The position numbers and the translations under genes were made by a program. Shown here one piece after another: positions 1-8,712 of a stretch of DNA of 64,000 nucleotides (position 1 is its first letter; each line of letters opens with the position of its first letter). This stretch comes from Antarctobacter heliothermus. GTDB taxonomy: Bacteria > Pseudomonadota > Alphaproteobacteria > Rhodobacterales > Rhodobacteraceae. The notes under the pieces were generated by a model. It was not told the origin of the DNA, did no database searches, and worked only from the letters and a program-made list of their open reading frames with translations. The DNA is taken from positions 1-64,000 of the forward strand of contig NZ_FZON01000008.1 of assembly GCF_900188425.1 (NCBI RefSeq), given 5' to 3'.

Positions 1-303
1 AGCACGGCGGCACGAAACGCCGTCTATGGCGCAAGATCCACATCGGCGTCGACGAAAAGACGCTGGAGATCCGAGCCATCGAGGTCACCGGAAGCAACGT
101 CGGGGACTCGCCCATGCTGCCCGAGTTGCTCAACCAGATCCCCGCCGACGTCGAGATAGGATCGATCACCGCCGACGGAGCCTACGATACGCGCAAGTGC
201 CATGACGCCGTCGCCAACCGCGGCGCCCATGCCGTCATACCGCCGCGCAAGAATGCCAAGCCGTGGAAGCCATCGACTGCAGGGGCTATCGCTCGGAACG
301 AGG
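1..303 (+). pseudogene. IS5-family transposase, internal fragment (+ strand)
   Basis: Frame 3 reads from the window edge as the middle of a DDE transposase of the IS5 type common in roseobacters. It starts at KHGGTKRR, runs through the second catalytic Asp region (TADGAYDT) and PPRKNAKPW, and ends at AIARNEA near base 303. There homology jumps to the opposite strand. The N-terminal part would lie left of the window. The C-terminal part with the catalytic Glu is missing, so this copy should be inactive. Confidence 0.8.
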
Positions 304-731
304 CGTTTCGCGCCACCATGCTTGCGCGCATGCCACTCGCCCTCGCCCTCCGCCTTGATACCGGTGCTGTCGATCAGAAGGTTCAGCGGCCCCTGGGAGC
401 CCCGGTAGGGGATGGTCACGGCCAGGGTCTTCTGCCGCCTGCTCAGCGTGCTGAAATCTGGTACCGCCCAGTCGAGGCCGACCAGCCGTAGCAGGCTCTC
501 GACGAACCCGGTCGTCTGCCGGAGCGCCATGCCGAAGAGGACTTTCATCGTCAGGCACGTTTGAATCGCGGCATCGCTATACTGTGGCTGTCGGCCTCGC
601 TTGCCGGTCGGCGGCGGCACCCAGGTCATGTCCCGGTCGAACCAGATCGTCAGGGAGCCGCGCTGTTTCAGCGCTTCGTTGTAGGCCGGCCAGTTTTTGG
701 TCTTGTAGCTCGGCGGAATGGGTCTGCTCAT
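303..731 (-). pseudogene. IS5-family transposase, N-terminal fragment (- strand)
   Basis: About 143 residues read as the N-terminal part of the same IS5-type transposase: MSRPIPPSYK, the helix-turn-helix-like region, then the first catalytic Asp in LLIDSTGIK, ending at WHARKHGGAKR. The frame stays open to base 24, but beyond 303 it is only antisense to the plus-strand fragment. The DDE core past the first Asp is lost, so this copy should be inactive. The outer end of the element probably lies within 740-790; I could not fix the terminal inverted repeat. Confidence 0.8.
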
Positions 732-1116
732 GCAGGCCAGCTACCACGCTGGGTTCACGAGATGAATCCCTCACCCGGCCTTTGCGCAACAAAGCCTTTC
801 TTACCCATCAAACCCGCCTTGCTTTCATTAGATCTATGAAAGCCAGCACATCCATGTTTCGCGGTCAAATAGATATTCGCATTTCAGTGCATTCCAAGAC
901 CGAAACCATTCCTGAGGCGAAAGACTGCTTCACGCCCAAAACAACGCAGTACACCTGCGCCTCACCGGTCCCCCGGGGCTCCGCCCGTTCGAGCCTCGAA
1001 GGCTCCACTGGAGCCTTCGCCGCTACGCGGACCGGCCCGAACCCCTAACAAATCCTAAAAACGTCTCTGTAACCCATTGATTTCTAACACCCCCAAAGCT
1101 GTCCACATGTGGACAC
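732..1116. other. Non-coding stretch between IS remnant and clpB terminator
   Basis: No convincing gene. The left part should contain the outer end of the IS remnant. A near-perfect palindrome lies at 997-1019: arms CGAAGGCTCCA and TGGAGCCTTCG around one C. No T-tract follows it, so I do not call it a terminator. The short open frames here have no ribosome binding site and no family resemblance. Confidence 0.5.
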
Positions 1117-1146
1117 GAAAAAAGGCGGGGTTTCCCCCGCCTTTCT
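1117..1146 (-). terminator. Rho-independent terminator of clpB
   Basis: Read on the minus strand: GGCGGGG, a GAAA loop region, CCCCGCC, then TTTTTT. It lies about 25 bases past the clpB stop codon and is a textbook intrinsic terminator for that gene. Confidence 0.9.
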
Positions 1147-1170
1147 GGTAAAGCTTTCGAGTCCCCAAAA

Positions 1171-3786
1171 TCAGTGGACCACGGCATCGTCCGGCTTGGG
1201 CCTGTTCGAGGCCCCCACCCGGTCGCCAATCAACAGCCCGTCCGAGCCCGCCGACACCACGACCAGATCGCCATCCGCCACGTCGCCAGCCAAAAGCATC
1301 TCAGCCAAGGGATTTTGCAGCGCCCGCTGGATCACCCTTTTCAAAGGCCGCGCGCCAAACACAGGGTCATACCCCTCATCCGCCAGCCAGGCCTTGGCCG
1401 CATCGTCCAGCTCCAGCCGGATCTTCCGCGCCGCCAACCGCTTGAGCAGCCGCGCCAGCTGAATATCGACGATGCCCGCCATATCCTCCCGCTTGAGCCG
1501 GTCAAAGATGATCGTCTCATCCAGTCGGTTCAGGAACTCCGGCCGGAAATGCGCCCGCACCGCGTCCATCACGTCCCGCCGCGCCGGTGCCGGGTCGGCC
1601 CCCTCAGGCATTTGGCTGAGCGCCTGAGACCCAAGGTTCGACGTCAGGATGATCAGCGTCTGCTTGAAGTCCACAGTCCGCCCCTGACCATCGGTCAACA
1701 CCCCATCGTCCAGCACCTGAAGCAGCACGTTGAACACGTCCGGGTGCGCCTTTTCGACCTCATCGAACAGCACGACCTGATAAGGCCTGCGCCGCACAGC
1801 CTCGGTCAGCACACCGCCCTCATCATAGCCCACGTACCCCGGAGGCGCCCCGATCAGACGGGCAACCGCGTGTTTCTCCATGTACTCGGACATATCAATC
1901 CGAACCATCGCGTTGTCATCGTCAAACAGGAACTCCGCCACGGCCTTGGTCAGCTCGGTCTTGCCGACGCCCGTGGGCCCGAGGAACAGGAACGAGCCCA
2001 GGGGCCGGTTCTCGTCGTTCAGACCCGCCCGCGCGCGACGCACCGCGCTGGACAGCGCCGCCACCGCCTGGCTTTGGCCGATCACCCGCTTGTGCAGGGC
2101 ATCCTCCATCCTGAGCAGCTTTTCCCGGTCGCCTTCCAGCATCTTGGAGGTCGGGATGCCGGTCCAGCGCTCGACAACGCTGGCGATATGTTCCGGCAGA
2201 ACCGCCTCTTCAACCATGACGTCTTCTTCGGCGCCTTCAGCCTCCACCAGCTTGCGCTCCAGCTCTGGGATGCGCCCGTATTGCAGCTCACCCGCCTTGG
2301 CAAAGTTACCGTCCCGCTTGGCCGATTCCAGTTCGGCGCGCAGGTGGTCCAGCTCTTCCTTGATGTCACGGGCTGAGGCCAGCTTGTCCCGCTCTGCCTG
2401 CCAACGAGCCGTCATCTCGGACGATTGCTGTTGCAGTTCGGACAGATCCTTTTCCAGCTTGGACAGCCGGTCCTTGGACGCCTGATCGTCCTCCGTACGC
2501 AGCGCCTCGACCTCGATCTGCTTTTGCAGGATGTCGCGGTCCAAAGCGTCCAGTTCCTCGGGTTTGGAATCCACCTCCATCCGCAGACGGCTGGCGGCCT
2601 CATCCATCAGGTCGATCGCCTTGTCCGGCAGGAAACGGTCGGTGATATAGCGGTGCGACAGCGTCGCCGAAGTCACAAGGGCCGCGTCCGAGATCCGCAC
2701 ACCGTGGTGCAGCTCGTACTTTTCCTTGATGCCGCGCAGAATCGAGATCGTGTCCTCGACCGTCGGTTCCTCGACCATCACAGGCTGGAAACGCCGCGCA
2801 AGGGCCGCGTCCTTTTCGACGTGTTTGCGGTATTCGTCCAGCGTGGTCGCCCCGACGCAGTGCAGCTCACCGCGCGCAAGCGCCGGTTTCAGCAGGTTCG
2901 ACGCATCCATCGCGCCGTCCGCCTTACCCGCGCCAACCAGCGTGTGCATCTCGTCGATGAACAGGATGATTTCACCGGCGGCAGAGGTCACTTCGGAGAG
3001 GATCGACTTCAGCCGTTCCTCGAACTCACCACGGTACTTGGCCCCCGCAATCAGCGCGCCCATGTCCAGCGACAGCAGCTTTTTGTTCTTGAGGCTTTCA
3101 GGCACGTCGCCGTTGATGATCCGCAGGGCAAGGCCCTCGGCAATCGCGGTTTTACCCACGCCCGGCTCCCCGATCAGCACCGGGTTGTTCTTGGTCCGGC
3201 GACTGAGCACCTGCATGGTGCGACGGATTTCCTCGTCCCGACCGATGATCGGGTCGATCTTGCCCTCGCGGGCGCGCTCGGTCAGGTCCATCGTGAATTT
3301 CTTCAGCGACTCGTAGGTATCTTCGGCTGTGGCGGTGTCCGCCGTGCGCCCCTTGCGCACATCGTTGATCGCCTCGTTCAGCTTTTGCGGCGTGACATTG
3401 CCCGCCTCCAGCGCCTCTTTGGCCGGGCTGCGCACCATGGCCAGCGCGGTCAGCATCCGTTCGACCGGGACAAAGCTATCGCCCGCCTTGCTTGCCAATT
3501 TTTCGGCCTCATCCAGCACTTTGCCGGTGGCTGAATCCAGATAGACTTGACCCGCATCGCCGGAAACCTTGGGAATCTTGGCGAGTTTGGTGTCCAGCAC
3601 CTGAACCACGCGTTCCGGCGCACCGCCCGATGCCTTGATCAGGTTCGTGGCCAAGCCTTCTTCGTCATCCATCAATGCCTTGAGCAGATGTTCGGGTGCC
3701 AGTTTCTGATGGCTTTCCCGCATCGCGATTGTCTGGGCGGCCTGAATGAAACCGCGCGCGCGCTCTGTGAACTTCTCCAAGTTCAT
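1171..3786 (-). CDS. clpB: ATP-dependent chaperone ClpB
   Basis: This is the Hsp100 disaggregase that works with DnaK/DnaJ/GrpE to pull proteins out of aggregates in the cytoplasm. The 871-residue product has the full architecture: a Clp N-domain (about 1-145), first AAA+ domain with Walker A GEPGVGKT at 206-213, a long coiled-coil middle domain (about 400-525) and a second AAA+ domain with GPTGVGKT. The length is normal for ClpB. The frame is open 45 codons further upstream, but [10 protein letters not shown] is the conserved family start and has GGAAGGAGA just before it. The gene stands alone, divergent from pyrF, with its own heat-shock type promoter and terminator. Confidence 0.97.
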   Translation of the reverse strand: MNLEKFTERARGFIQAAQTIAMRESHQKLAPEHLLKALMDDEEGLATNLIKASGGAPERVVQVLDTKLAKIPKVSGDAGQVYLDSATGKVLDEAEKLASKAGDSFVPVERMLTALAMVRSPAKEALEAGNVTPQKLNEAINDVRKGRTADTATAEDTYESLKKFTMDLTERAREGKIDPIIGRDEEIRRTMQVLSRRTKNNPVLIGEPGVGKTAIAEGLALRIINGDVPESLKNKKLLSLDMGALIAGAKYRGEFEERLKSILSEVTSAAGEIILFIDEMHTLVGAGKADGAMDASNLLKPALARGELHCVGATTLDEYRKHVEKDAALARRFQPVMVEEPTVEDTISILRGIKEKYELHHGVRISDAALVTSATLSHRYITDRFLPDKAIDLMDEAASRLRMEVDSKPEELDALDRDILQKQIEVEALRTEDDQASKDRLSKLEKDLSELQQQSSEMTARWQAERDKLASARDIKEELDHLRAELESAKRDGNFAKAGELQYGRIPELERKLVEAEGAEEDVMVEEAVLPEHIASVVERWTGIPTSKMLEGDREKLLRMEDALHKRVIGQSQAVAALSSAVRRARAGLNDENRPLGSFLFLGPTGVGKTELTKAVAEFLFDDDNAMVRIDMSEYMEKHAVARLIGAPPGYVGYDEGGVLTEAVRRRPYQVVLFDEVEKAHPDVFNVLLQVLDDGVLTDGQGRTVDFKQTLIILTSNLGSQALSQMPEGADPAPARRDVMDAVRAHFRPEFLNRLDETIIFDRLKREDMAGIVDIQLARLLKRLAARKIRLELDDAAKAWLADEGYDPVFGARPLKRVIQRALQNPLAEMLLAGDVADGDLVVVSAGSDGLLIGDRVGASNRPKPDDAVVH

Positions 3787-3869
3787 GGTCTGTCTCCTTC
3801 CAACAAGCGCCCCTGTGAATGCGCCGCGCCTGCCGTGCAGCGCGCGGTCCCGTCGGGGCCTCACACCCA

Positions 3870-3903
3870 AGATGGCCCTGCGACGCAGTCGGTTCAAGGG
3901 AGC
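3870..3903 (-). promoter_or_regulatory. Candidate RpoH (sigma-32) promoter of clpB
   Basis: On the minus strand, CTCCCTTGAA is followed after 15 bases by GGCCAT. This compares well with the heat-shock sigma-32 pattern CCCTTGAA-N13-17-CCCCAT. It sits about 85 bases before the clpB start. RpoH control of clpB is established in other proteobacteria; here it is inferred from the motif. Confidence 0.7.
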
Positions 3904-3904
3904 A

Positions 3905-3924
3905 GCGTTGCAAAATAGCAACGC
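3905..3924. repeat. 7-bp inverted repeat between clpB and pyrF
   Basis: GCGTTGC and GCAACGC flank the six bases AAAATA in the divergent promoter region. It could be an operator or the start of a hairpin. Its role is unknown. Confidence 0.4.
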
Positions 3925-3992
3925 CAGCGGTCTTGACCTTGGTGGCGCGGGCTTTCATGAGATTTCAACCAGCCGCCCAGAAGGAAATGCAC

Positions 3993-4715
3993 ATGTCCGA
4001 TGACCGTTTGATCGTAGCCCTTGACGTGCCGAACGTGATCGCCGGGCTCGACCTTGTCAGCCGATTGGGGGACGCCGTGTCCTTTTACAAGATAGGGTTG
4101 GGGATGCTGACCGGCGGCGGTCTGGCGCTGGCAAATGAGTTGAAGCACGAGCACGGCAAGCGCATCTTCATTGACCTGAAACTTTTCGACATCGGCGCCA
4201 CGATCGAGGCCGCAGTGCGCGGCGTCGCGCAATTCGATCTCGATTTCCTGACCGTTCACGGCGACCCTTATGTGGTGCGCGCCGCCAAGGAGGGGGCCGC
4301 CGGATCGCAGACCAAGATCCTTGCTGTCACCATTCTGACCTCACTCGACCGCGCCGATCTGGACGGCGCGCTGATCAAGGACGGCGCAATCCCCGATCTG
4401 GTGACAGAGCGTGCGGGCCGCGCGCTGGAGGCCGGGGCCGACGGGGTGATCTGTTCGCCGAACGAGGCAGCACTTGTGCGCGCCTTGCCAGAGGCCGAAG
4501 GCCGGTTGATCGTCACGCCCGGCGTGCGCCCCGCCGGTGCAGATGTGGGTGATCAAAAGCGTATCGCGACCCCGGCGCAGGCCATTCGTGATGGAGTCGA
4601 CCACATCGTCGTTGGCCGCCCCATCCACCGCGCGCCTGATGCGCACGCCGCCGCACAGGCCATCCTGACCGAGATGATCTCTCCTCAGGCGCAACGGCCC
4701 AACGGCCCGCGCTGA
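3993..4715 (+). CDS. pyrF: Orotidine 5'-phosphate decarboxylase
   Basis: It catalyses the last step of de novo UMP synthesis, decarboxylating OMP to UMP in the cytoplasm. The 240-residue TIM-barrel product shows the catalytic DLKLFDIG stretch (Asp-x-Lys-x-x-Asp), the LTVHGDP strand and the phosphate-binding VTPGVRP and HIVVGRPI segments. The chosen start MSDDRLIVALD follows AAGGAA at 3981-3986. An in-frame ATG lies two codons earlier (MHM), and the longer upstream frame has no family support. The gene is divergent from clpB; a 7-bp inverted repeat lies between them. Confidence 0.96.
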   Translation: MSDDRLIVALDVPNVIAGLDLVSRLGDAVSFYKIGLGMLTGGGLALANELKHEHGKRIFIDLKLFDIGATIEAAVRGVAQFDLDFLTVHGDPYVVRAAKEGAAGSQTKILAVTILTSLDRADLDGALIKDGAIPDLVTERAGRALEAGADGVICSPNEAALVRALPEAEGRLIVTPGVRPAGADVGDQKRIATPAQAIRDGVDHIVVGRPIHRAPDAHAAAQAILTEMISPQAQRPNGPR

Positions 4716-4875
4716 CAGCGCTGCGCAGCGTCCCACATTCGCGAAACGCCTGAGCCTGAGGATTGTTCCGACTGACGGACTGCCCGGCATCGAGCCGCCG
4801 ATTCCAACGCCCATAGGCGAAACTCCGCCCAAAAAGCATCAAAAGCGGGGAATTCCTGACCTGTGCCCCTGATGA

Positions 4876-4892
4876 AACACTGCCACAGTGTT
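4876..4892. promoter_or_regulatory. Operator-like inverted repeat
   Basis: AACACTG and CAGTGTT flank the three bases CCA, about 55 bases before the small gene at 4948. It looks like a dimeric repressor or activator site, but nothing identifies the protein that would bind it. Confidence 0.35.
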
Positions 4893-4947
4893 CCTACGTC
4901 TACTGCATAAGCCCGATCAAAAAAGGGCATGAGGTTAGGAGACCATC

Positions 4948-5193
4948 ATGAGCACATGGACCCCCCGCATCGATCAGGTGCGTTACAACGCCACCGAACA
5001 GTGTTTCGAGGCCCTTGTCACGGTCGTCACCCCGCAGGGGCTCTTGCGGGTTGCAAGCCAGTATGTGGCCCCGATCACAACCGAATTCGAAGAGGCCGCA
5101 CGCGGGCTCTGGATGCGCGCCCGCCTGTCGCTGGGCACGCCCGAGCACCTGCAACTGCGCGAAGCTGCGGTAGAGATGCCCAGCGCTGCCTGA
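4948..5193 (+). CDS. Small conserved hypothetical protein
   Basis: The 81-residue product begins MSTWTPRIDQVRYNATEQCF and has no signal peptide or membrane segment. I recall similar short proteins with the WTPRIDQVRY start in other Rhodobacteraceae, but no function is assigned. TTAGGAG stands just before the ATG. It lies downstream of pyrF with a 232-base gap, so it probably has its own promoter. A longer plus-strand frame over the same bases (4929-5222) lacks a ribosome binding site and was not chosen. Confidence 0.7.
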   Translation: MSTWTPRIDQVRYNATEQCFEALVTVVTPQGLLRVASQYVAPITTEFEEAARGLWMRARLSLGTPEHLQLREAAVEMPSAA

Positions 5194-5280
5194 CGTTCCG
5201 GCTCAGTTACACGCCTGTATGAGCCGCACCGCCGCCCCCTTGTCCCTCGGGTGCCGCGGTAGACTGCCGGGATCCGCGCC

Positions 5281-5727
5281 CTATCCTGCGGGTCCCGGCC
5301 CTTTTGCCAGATAATCACGCAAGATATCCCGAAAATGCGGGATCGCATCGCTTGCGTCGACAAAGCGTTCGGGCAGCATCACATCCCAACCTTCGCCCTC
5401 ATCCCCAAAGACCACGTCATCAATCACGCCTGCGGGCAGATGCGCGGCAAAAAACCAGCTGACCTTGCCCGCGTCATCGCGCAGATGCACCGGCAGCAAT
5501 TGGGCCTTGCTCAGGGTCAGTCCCAGTTCCTCCTGGGTTTCGCGGATGGCGCAGGCCTCGGGTGTCTCGTCGCCGTCTCGCTCACCCCCCGGAAAATCCA
5601 GATAGCCCGGCCAGGGGATGGACGGCTTGCGGTCCCGCCTCAACACGATCAGATCCGCGCCTGCGAACAGTATCAGTTTGGCACCGGAAAAGACCTGCCT
5701 TGGGTCGATTGGTTCTGGATCGCTCAT
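5281..5727 (-). CDS. NUDIX hydrolase
   Basis: NUDIX enzymes cleave nucleoside diphosphates linked to another group, often for nucleotide-pool cleaning. The 148-residue product has a perfect NUDIX box: G-x5-E-x7-REUxEExGU is met by GERDGDETPEACAIRETQEE followed by LGL. The start MSDPEPID follows AGAAGGGGA; a longer open frame upstream overlaps dinB and was rejected. The gene is divergent from dinB, with 34 bases between the two starts. Next to a translesion polymerase, a role in clearing damaged nucleotides is possible, but the substrate cannot be read from the sequence. Confidence 0.88.
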   Translation of the reverse strand: MSDPEPIDPRQVFSGAKLILFAGADLIVLRRDRKPSIPWPGYLDFPGGERDGDETPEACAIRETQEELGLTLSKAQLLPVHLRDDAGKVSWFFAAHLPAGVIDDVVFGDEGEGWDVMLPERFVDASDAIPHFRDILRDYLAKGPGPAG

Positions 5728-5761
5728 GGCGTCCCCTTCTGCATCGGCGTATATTCGGACC

Positions 5762-7015
5762 ATGCCCGCCCTATGCCGCGATTGTCTGACCCAGTTCGAT
5801 GCAGGCCCGCGCTGCCCGGCCTGCGGGCGGCCCCGTGTCCTGCGCCATGACGAATTGTGGAACCTGTCCATTGCCCATATGGACTGCGACGCATTTTACG
5901 CAAGCGTGGAAAAGCGCGACAACCCGGAACTGGCCGACAAACCTGTGATCATCGGCGGCGGGCGGCGTGGCGTTGTGTCGACCGCCTGCTATGTGGCACG
6001 CATTCGCGGCGTCCGGTCCGCCATGCCGATGTTCAAGGCGCTGGACCTGTGCCCCGATGCGGTGGTCGTCAAACCGCGCATGTCCGTCTACGTCGAAGTC
6101 AGCCGCCAGATCCGCGCCTTGATGGAGGAATTGACCCCCGCGATTGAACCGCTGTCGCTGGATGAGGCGTTTCTGGACCTCACCGGCACCGCGCGGCTGC
6201 ACGGTGCGCCGCCCGCCGTCATGCTGGCGCGCCTGGTCAAACGCATGAAGGAGGAACTGGGCGTGACTGGCTCTATCGGACTGTCGCACAACAAGTTTCT
6301 CGCCAAGATCGCCTCTGACCTTGATAAACCCCGCGGCTTTGCGGTGATCGGTCAGGCGGAAACGCAGGAGTTTTTGCGGCCCAAACCGATCCGCCTGATC
6401 TGGGGCGTTGGACAGGTTTCGCAGGATTCGCTGGAGCGTAGCGGCATCCGCACGTTCGAAGACCTGTTGCGCTGGGAAAAACGCGATCTGATGGTGCGCT
6501 TTGGGTCCATGGGCGAACGGCTCTGGCATCTGGCGCGCGGGCAGGATCAGCGCCGGGTGACGCGCAACGCCCCGATGAAGTCGATCTCGAATGAAACCAC
6601 ATTCAACGAGGACACCGCCGATCCGGACATCCTTGACGGGCATCTCTGGCGCATGGCGGAAAAGGCATCCGATCGCGCCAAGGCCAAGGGCCTGGCGGGC
6701 CGGGTTGTCACGCTGAAACTGCGCCGGTCGGATTTCCGCGTCGTCAGCCGCAGACAGTCCCTGCCGGACGCCACCCAGATCGCCGACCGCATCTACCGGG
6801 TGGCGCGCGGCCTGTTTGACCAGATGCCCGCCGGGCAATCCTATCGCCTGATCGGGGCGGGCATTTCGGATCTGGTGCCAGAGGCGCAGGCCGACATGTC
6901 CGGCGATCTGCTGGACCCGCAGGCCGAGGCCCGCGCCAAGGCCGAGCGGGCCACCGATGCGATCCGGGCAAAGTTCGGTGCAAACGCGATCCTCAAGGGC
7001 CGCACATTGCGCTGA
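5762..7015 (+). CDS. dinB: DNA polymerase IV with N-terminal Cys4 finger
   Basis: This is a Y-family translesion DNA polymerase. The 417-residue product has the catalytic palm motifs AHMDCDAFYASVE and LSLDEAFLDLTG, then the helix-hairpin-helix region and little finger. Before the usual start, at about residue 35, it carries a short extension with two Cys pairs (C5-x2-C8 and C18-x2-C21), a probable zinc ribbon that E. coli DinB lacks. The start MPALCRDC keeps this finger; the frame opens further upstream but there overlaps the divergent NUDIX gene. I saw no GAAC-N7-GAAC or GTTC-N7-GTTC SOS box before it, unlike imuB at 60.5 kb. Confidence 0.94.
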   Translation: MPALCRDCLTQFDAGPRCPACGRPRVLRHDELWNLSIAHMDCDAFYASVEKRDNPELADKPVIIGGGRRGVVSTACYVARIRGVRSAMPMFKALDLCPDAVVVKPRMSVYVEVSRQIRALMEELTPAIEPLSLDEAFLDLTGTARLHGAPPAVMLARLVKRMKEELGVTGSIGLSHNKFLAKIASDLDKPRGFAVIGQAETQEFLRPKPIRLIWGVGQVSQDSLERSGIRTFEDLLRWEKRDLMVRFGSMGERLWHLARGQDQRRVTRNAPMKSISNETTFNEDTADPDILDGHLWRMAEKASDRAKAKGLAGRVVTLKLRRSDFRVVSRRQSLPDATQIADRIYRVARGLFDQMPAGQSYRLIGAGISDLVPEAQADMSGDLLDPQAEARAKAERATDAIRAKFGANAILKGRTLR

Positions 7016-7018
7016 CGC

Positions 7019-7348
7019 CTAGTCGTGGCTGCCCAGCACCTCATCCTCTTCGCCCGTGGCGTCATAGCCATAAGCCTCAAGACCGGCTTCAAGGTTGTCT
7101 GCCAGGTGCGGCGTGCCGATCAGGTAATCCGCCGTGGGCGTTGTCGCCTCGGTTACGGCTGTCTGATAGGCCTCATCCCAGTCCTCGGCCTCAAACGCGC
7201 CGCGGCCAACCCACATCACTGCGACCAAAGCCGCCTGTTCTTCGACGTCCATCCGGTCGATGAGGCCCCGCAGTTCGCCTTCGGCGCGGCCCAACTCGCG
7301 GGCCATAACGATGACGGCTGCCACTTTGCTCGGGCTGATGTTCTGCAT
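7019..7348 (-). CDS. DUF3775 domain protein
   Basis: The 109-residue product begins MQNISPSKVAAVIVMARELG and contains VEEQAALVAVMWVGRG and a C-terminal YLIGTPHLADNLEAGLEAYG. This is the DUF3775 pattern common in Rhodobacteraceae; its function is unknown. AGGAGACGCGAG precedes the ATG, so I prefer it over the in-frame GTG five codons upstream. It converges with dinB, with three bases between the stop codons. Confidence 0.82.
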   Translation of the reverse strand: MQNISPSKVAAVIVMARELGRAEGELRGLIDRMDVEEQAALVAVMWVGRGAFEAEDWDEAYQTAVTEATTPTADYLIGTPHLADNLEAGLEAYGYDATGEEDEVLGSHD

Positions 7349-7411
7349 CTCGCGTCTCCTCACTGTTCGCTGGACAGGCTAGACACCACAAATAGGCGCC
7401 TCTCTTTGATC

Positions 7412-8143
7412 CTACGCAAACAGACGGAAGTAAAGCCAGTCCGGCAACAGTTGACTGCCCCGAAACAAAAGCGAAAAGGCACGCGGAAAGGCGCGTTGGA
7501 ACCGGCTGCCCGACATGTGACGGAAACAAATGTCCGCCGCCTGCTCGGGGTCCATGATGAATGGCATGGTAAAGTCGTTCTTTTCGGTCAGCCGCGTCTT
7601 GATGTAACCCGGCACCAGCAGTTGCACGTCAACGCCTGTCTTGCGCAGATCGGCATACAGCGATTCCGCCAGCGCCATGACCCCGGCCTTGGACGACACA
7701 TAGGCCGCCGCACCCGGCAAGCCGCGATAGCCTGACAGCGACCCGGTCAACACGATGTGCCCCCGGTCGCGCGCCACAAAACGCGGCACCACGACCCCGG
7801 CCAACCGCATAGCCCCGGTAAAGTTCACATCCGCCATGGTGTTGGCCTGCTCGGCGTCCCAGTCCTGTGCGCCAAACGGCCAATAGACACCGGCCACCTG
7901 GATCATGCCGTCAATTTCGCCGTTTGTTGCCGCCACCCGTTCCAGCGCCTCGGCGTTGGTCACGTCCACCGGCGCCACATGTGCGGGACCGGGCAGATCA
8001 TCTGCCAGGGCGCGCAGCTTGTCTTCGGACCGCGCGCTCAGGATCAGGTCAACACCCTCACGGCTCAGCCGATGCGCCAGCGCCTGTCCCAATCCCTCAC
8101 TGGCACCGACCAGCCAATATCGCTTGCCTTTCCAATCCCTCAC
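7412..8143 (-). CDS. Short-chain dehydrogenase/reductase of the sigma-E cluster
   Basis: This is an NAD(P)-dependent oxidoreductase with a classical SDR fold. The 243-residue product has the cofactor loop GASEGLG near the N-terminus, the catalytic Ser in LTGSLSGY and the catalytic Tyr-x3-Lys in AAYVSSKAG. It starts at a GTG whose bases overlap the stop of the preceding gene (GTGA), so translation is probably coupled. It is the last gene of a four-gene unit divergent from rpoE-chrR. In Rhodobacter sphaeroides the matching SDR belongs to the sigma-E, singlet-oxygen induced set. The substrate is not known from the sequence; an oxidised or unusual fatty acid is a reasonable guess. Confidence 0.88.
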   Translation of the reverse strand: MRDWKGKRYWLVGASEGLGQALAHRLSREGVDLILSARSEDKLRALADDLPGPAHVAPVDVTNAEALERVAATNGEIDGMIQVAGVYWPFGAQDWDAEQANTMADVNFTGAMRLAGVVVPRFVARDRGHIVLTGSLSGYRGLPGAAAYVSSKAGVMALAESLYADLRKTGVDVQLLVPGYIKTRLTEKNDFTMPFIMDPEQAADICFRHMSGSRFQRAFPRAFSLLFRGSQLLPDWLYFRLFA

Positions 8144-8712
8144 GCCGAGGACTCCTTGCGGCGCATGGTGGCAACCAGTTCAGCCACCTTGATGCCGAAT
8201 TTGCGAAACTGAGAGCGGTTCACGATGGTCCCGTTCGGGGCAAGATACATCCAGTCGGTGGTGTCCAGAACATGCCCGCCCGCGTCTTCGTCCAGTCGGA
8301 TGCGATAGCGTAGCTGCACCGTTGGCCCGCTTTGCTGGCCTTGCCCCTCTCCCACCAGATCCGGCGCGGTGGCGCGAATGTGACCGTCATTACCAAGGAC
8401 AAGCGTCCACTGCCGGTGCTGTTCGCTACCGGACTCGTAGCGGAAATGTTCGTCCATCACGCCCCGGTTGCCGTCCCAACGCGCCTCCATATCCGCCACA
8501 AACCGCGAAGTCACACGGCCCGTCGGGCCGTAGATCACGCCTTCGCAGATCATCGGCCCGTTCAGATGTGTGCGCAGGTCAAACACCTCTCCTGTGGCAT
8601 TGGCATAGTCGGCAGGCCGCTGCGCCATGAACCCGAAGTACCGAACGCGCAGATAGACGAGGACAACAACAGCCGCCGCCCCCAGCGCAACCAAGGTGAA
8701 TGTGTTCATCAT
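8140..8712 (-). CDS. DUF3833 membrane-anchored protein
   Basis: The 190-residue product has one N-terminal hydrophobic segment (about residues 5-24), then a soluble domain of the DUF3833 type, recognisable by DLRTHLNGP, GRVTSRFVADM and DWMYLAPNGTIVNRS. It probably sits at the inner membrane facing the periplasm. Start and stop codons overlap its neighbours (ATGA on one side, GTGA on the other). Genes of this family recur in clusters with DUF1365 and flavin oxidoreductase genes. Its biochemical role is unknown. Confidence 0.82.
   Translation of the reverse strand: MMNTFTLVALGAAAVVVLVYLRVRYFGFMAQRPADYANATGEVFDLRTHLNGPMICEGVIYGPTGRVTSRFVADMEARWDGNRGVMDEHFRYESGSEQHRQWTLVLGNDGHIRATAPDLVGEGQGQQSGPTVQLRYRIRLDEDAGGHVLDTTDWMYLAPNGTIVNRSQFRKFGIKVAELVATMRRKESSA

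Noticed and set aside
997-1019. Palindrome after the IS remnant as a terminator
   Set aside because: The stem is strong but no T-run follows on either strand, and no gene ends there.
1174-2376. 400-codon open frame antisense to clpB
   Set aside because: A shadow of the conserved AAA+ gene, with no supporting start or family.
5680-5762. SOS box in front of dinB
   Set aside because: I looked for GAAC-N7-GAAC and GTTC-N7-GTTC between the NUDIX and dinB genes and found none.
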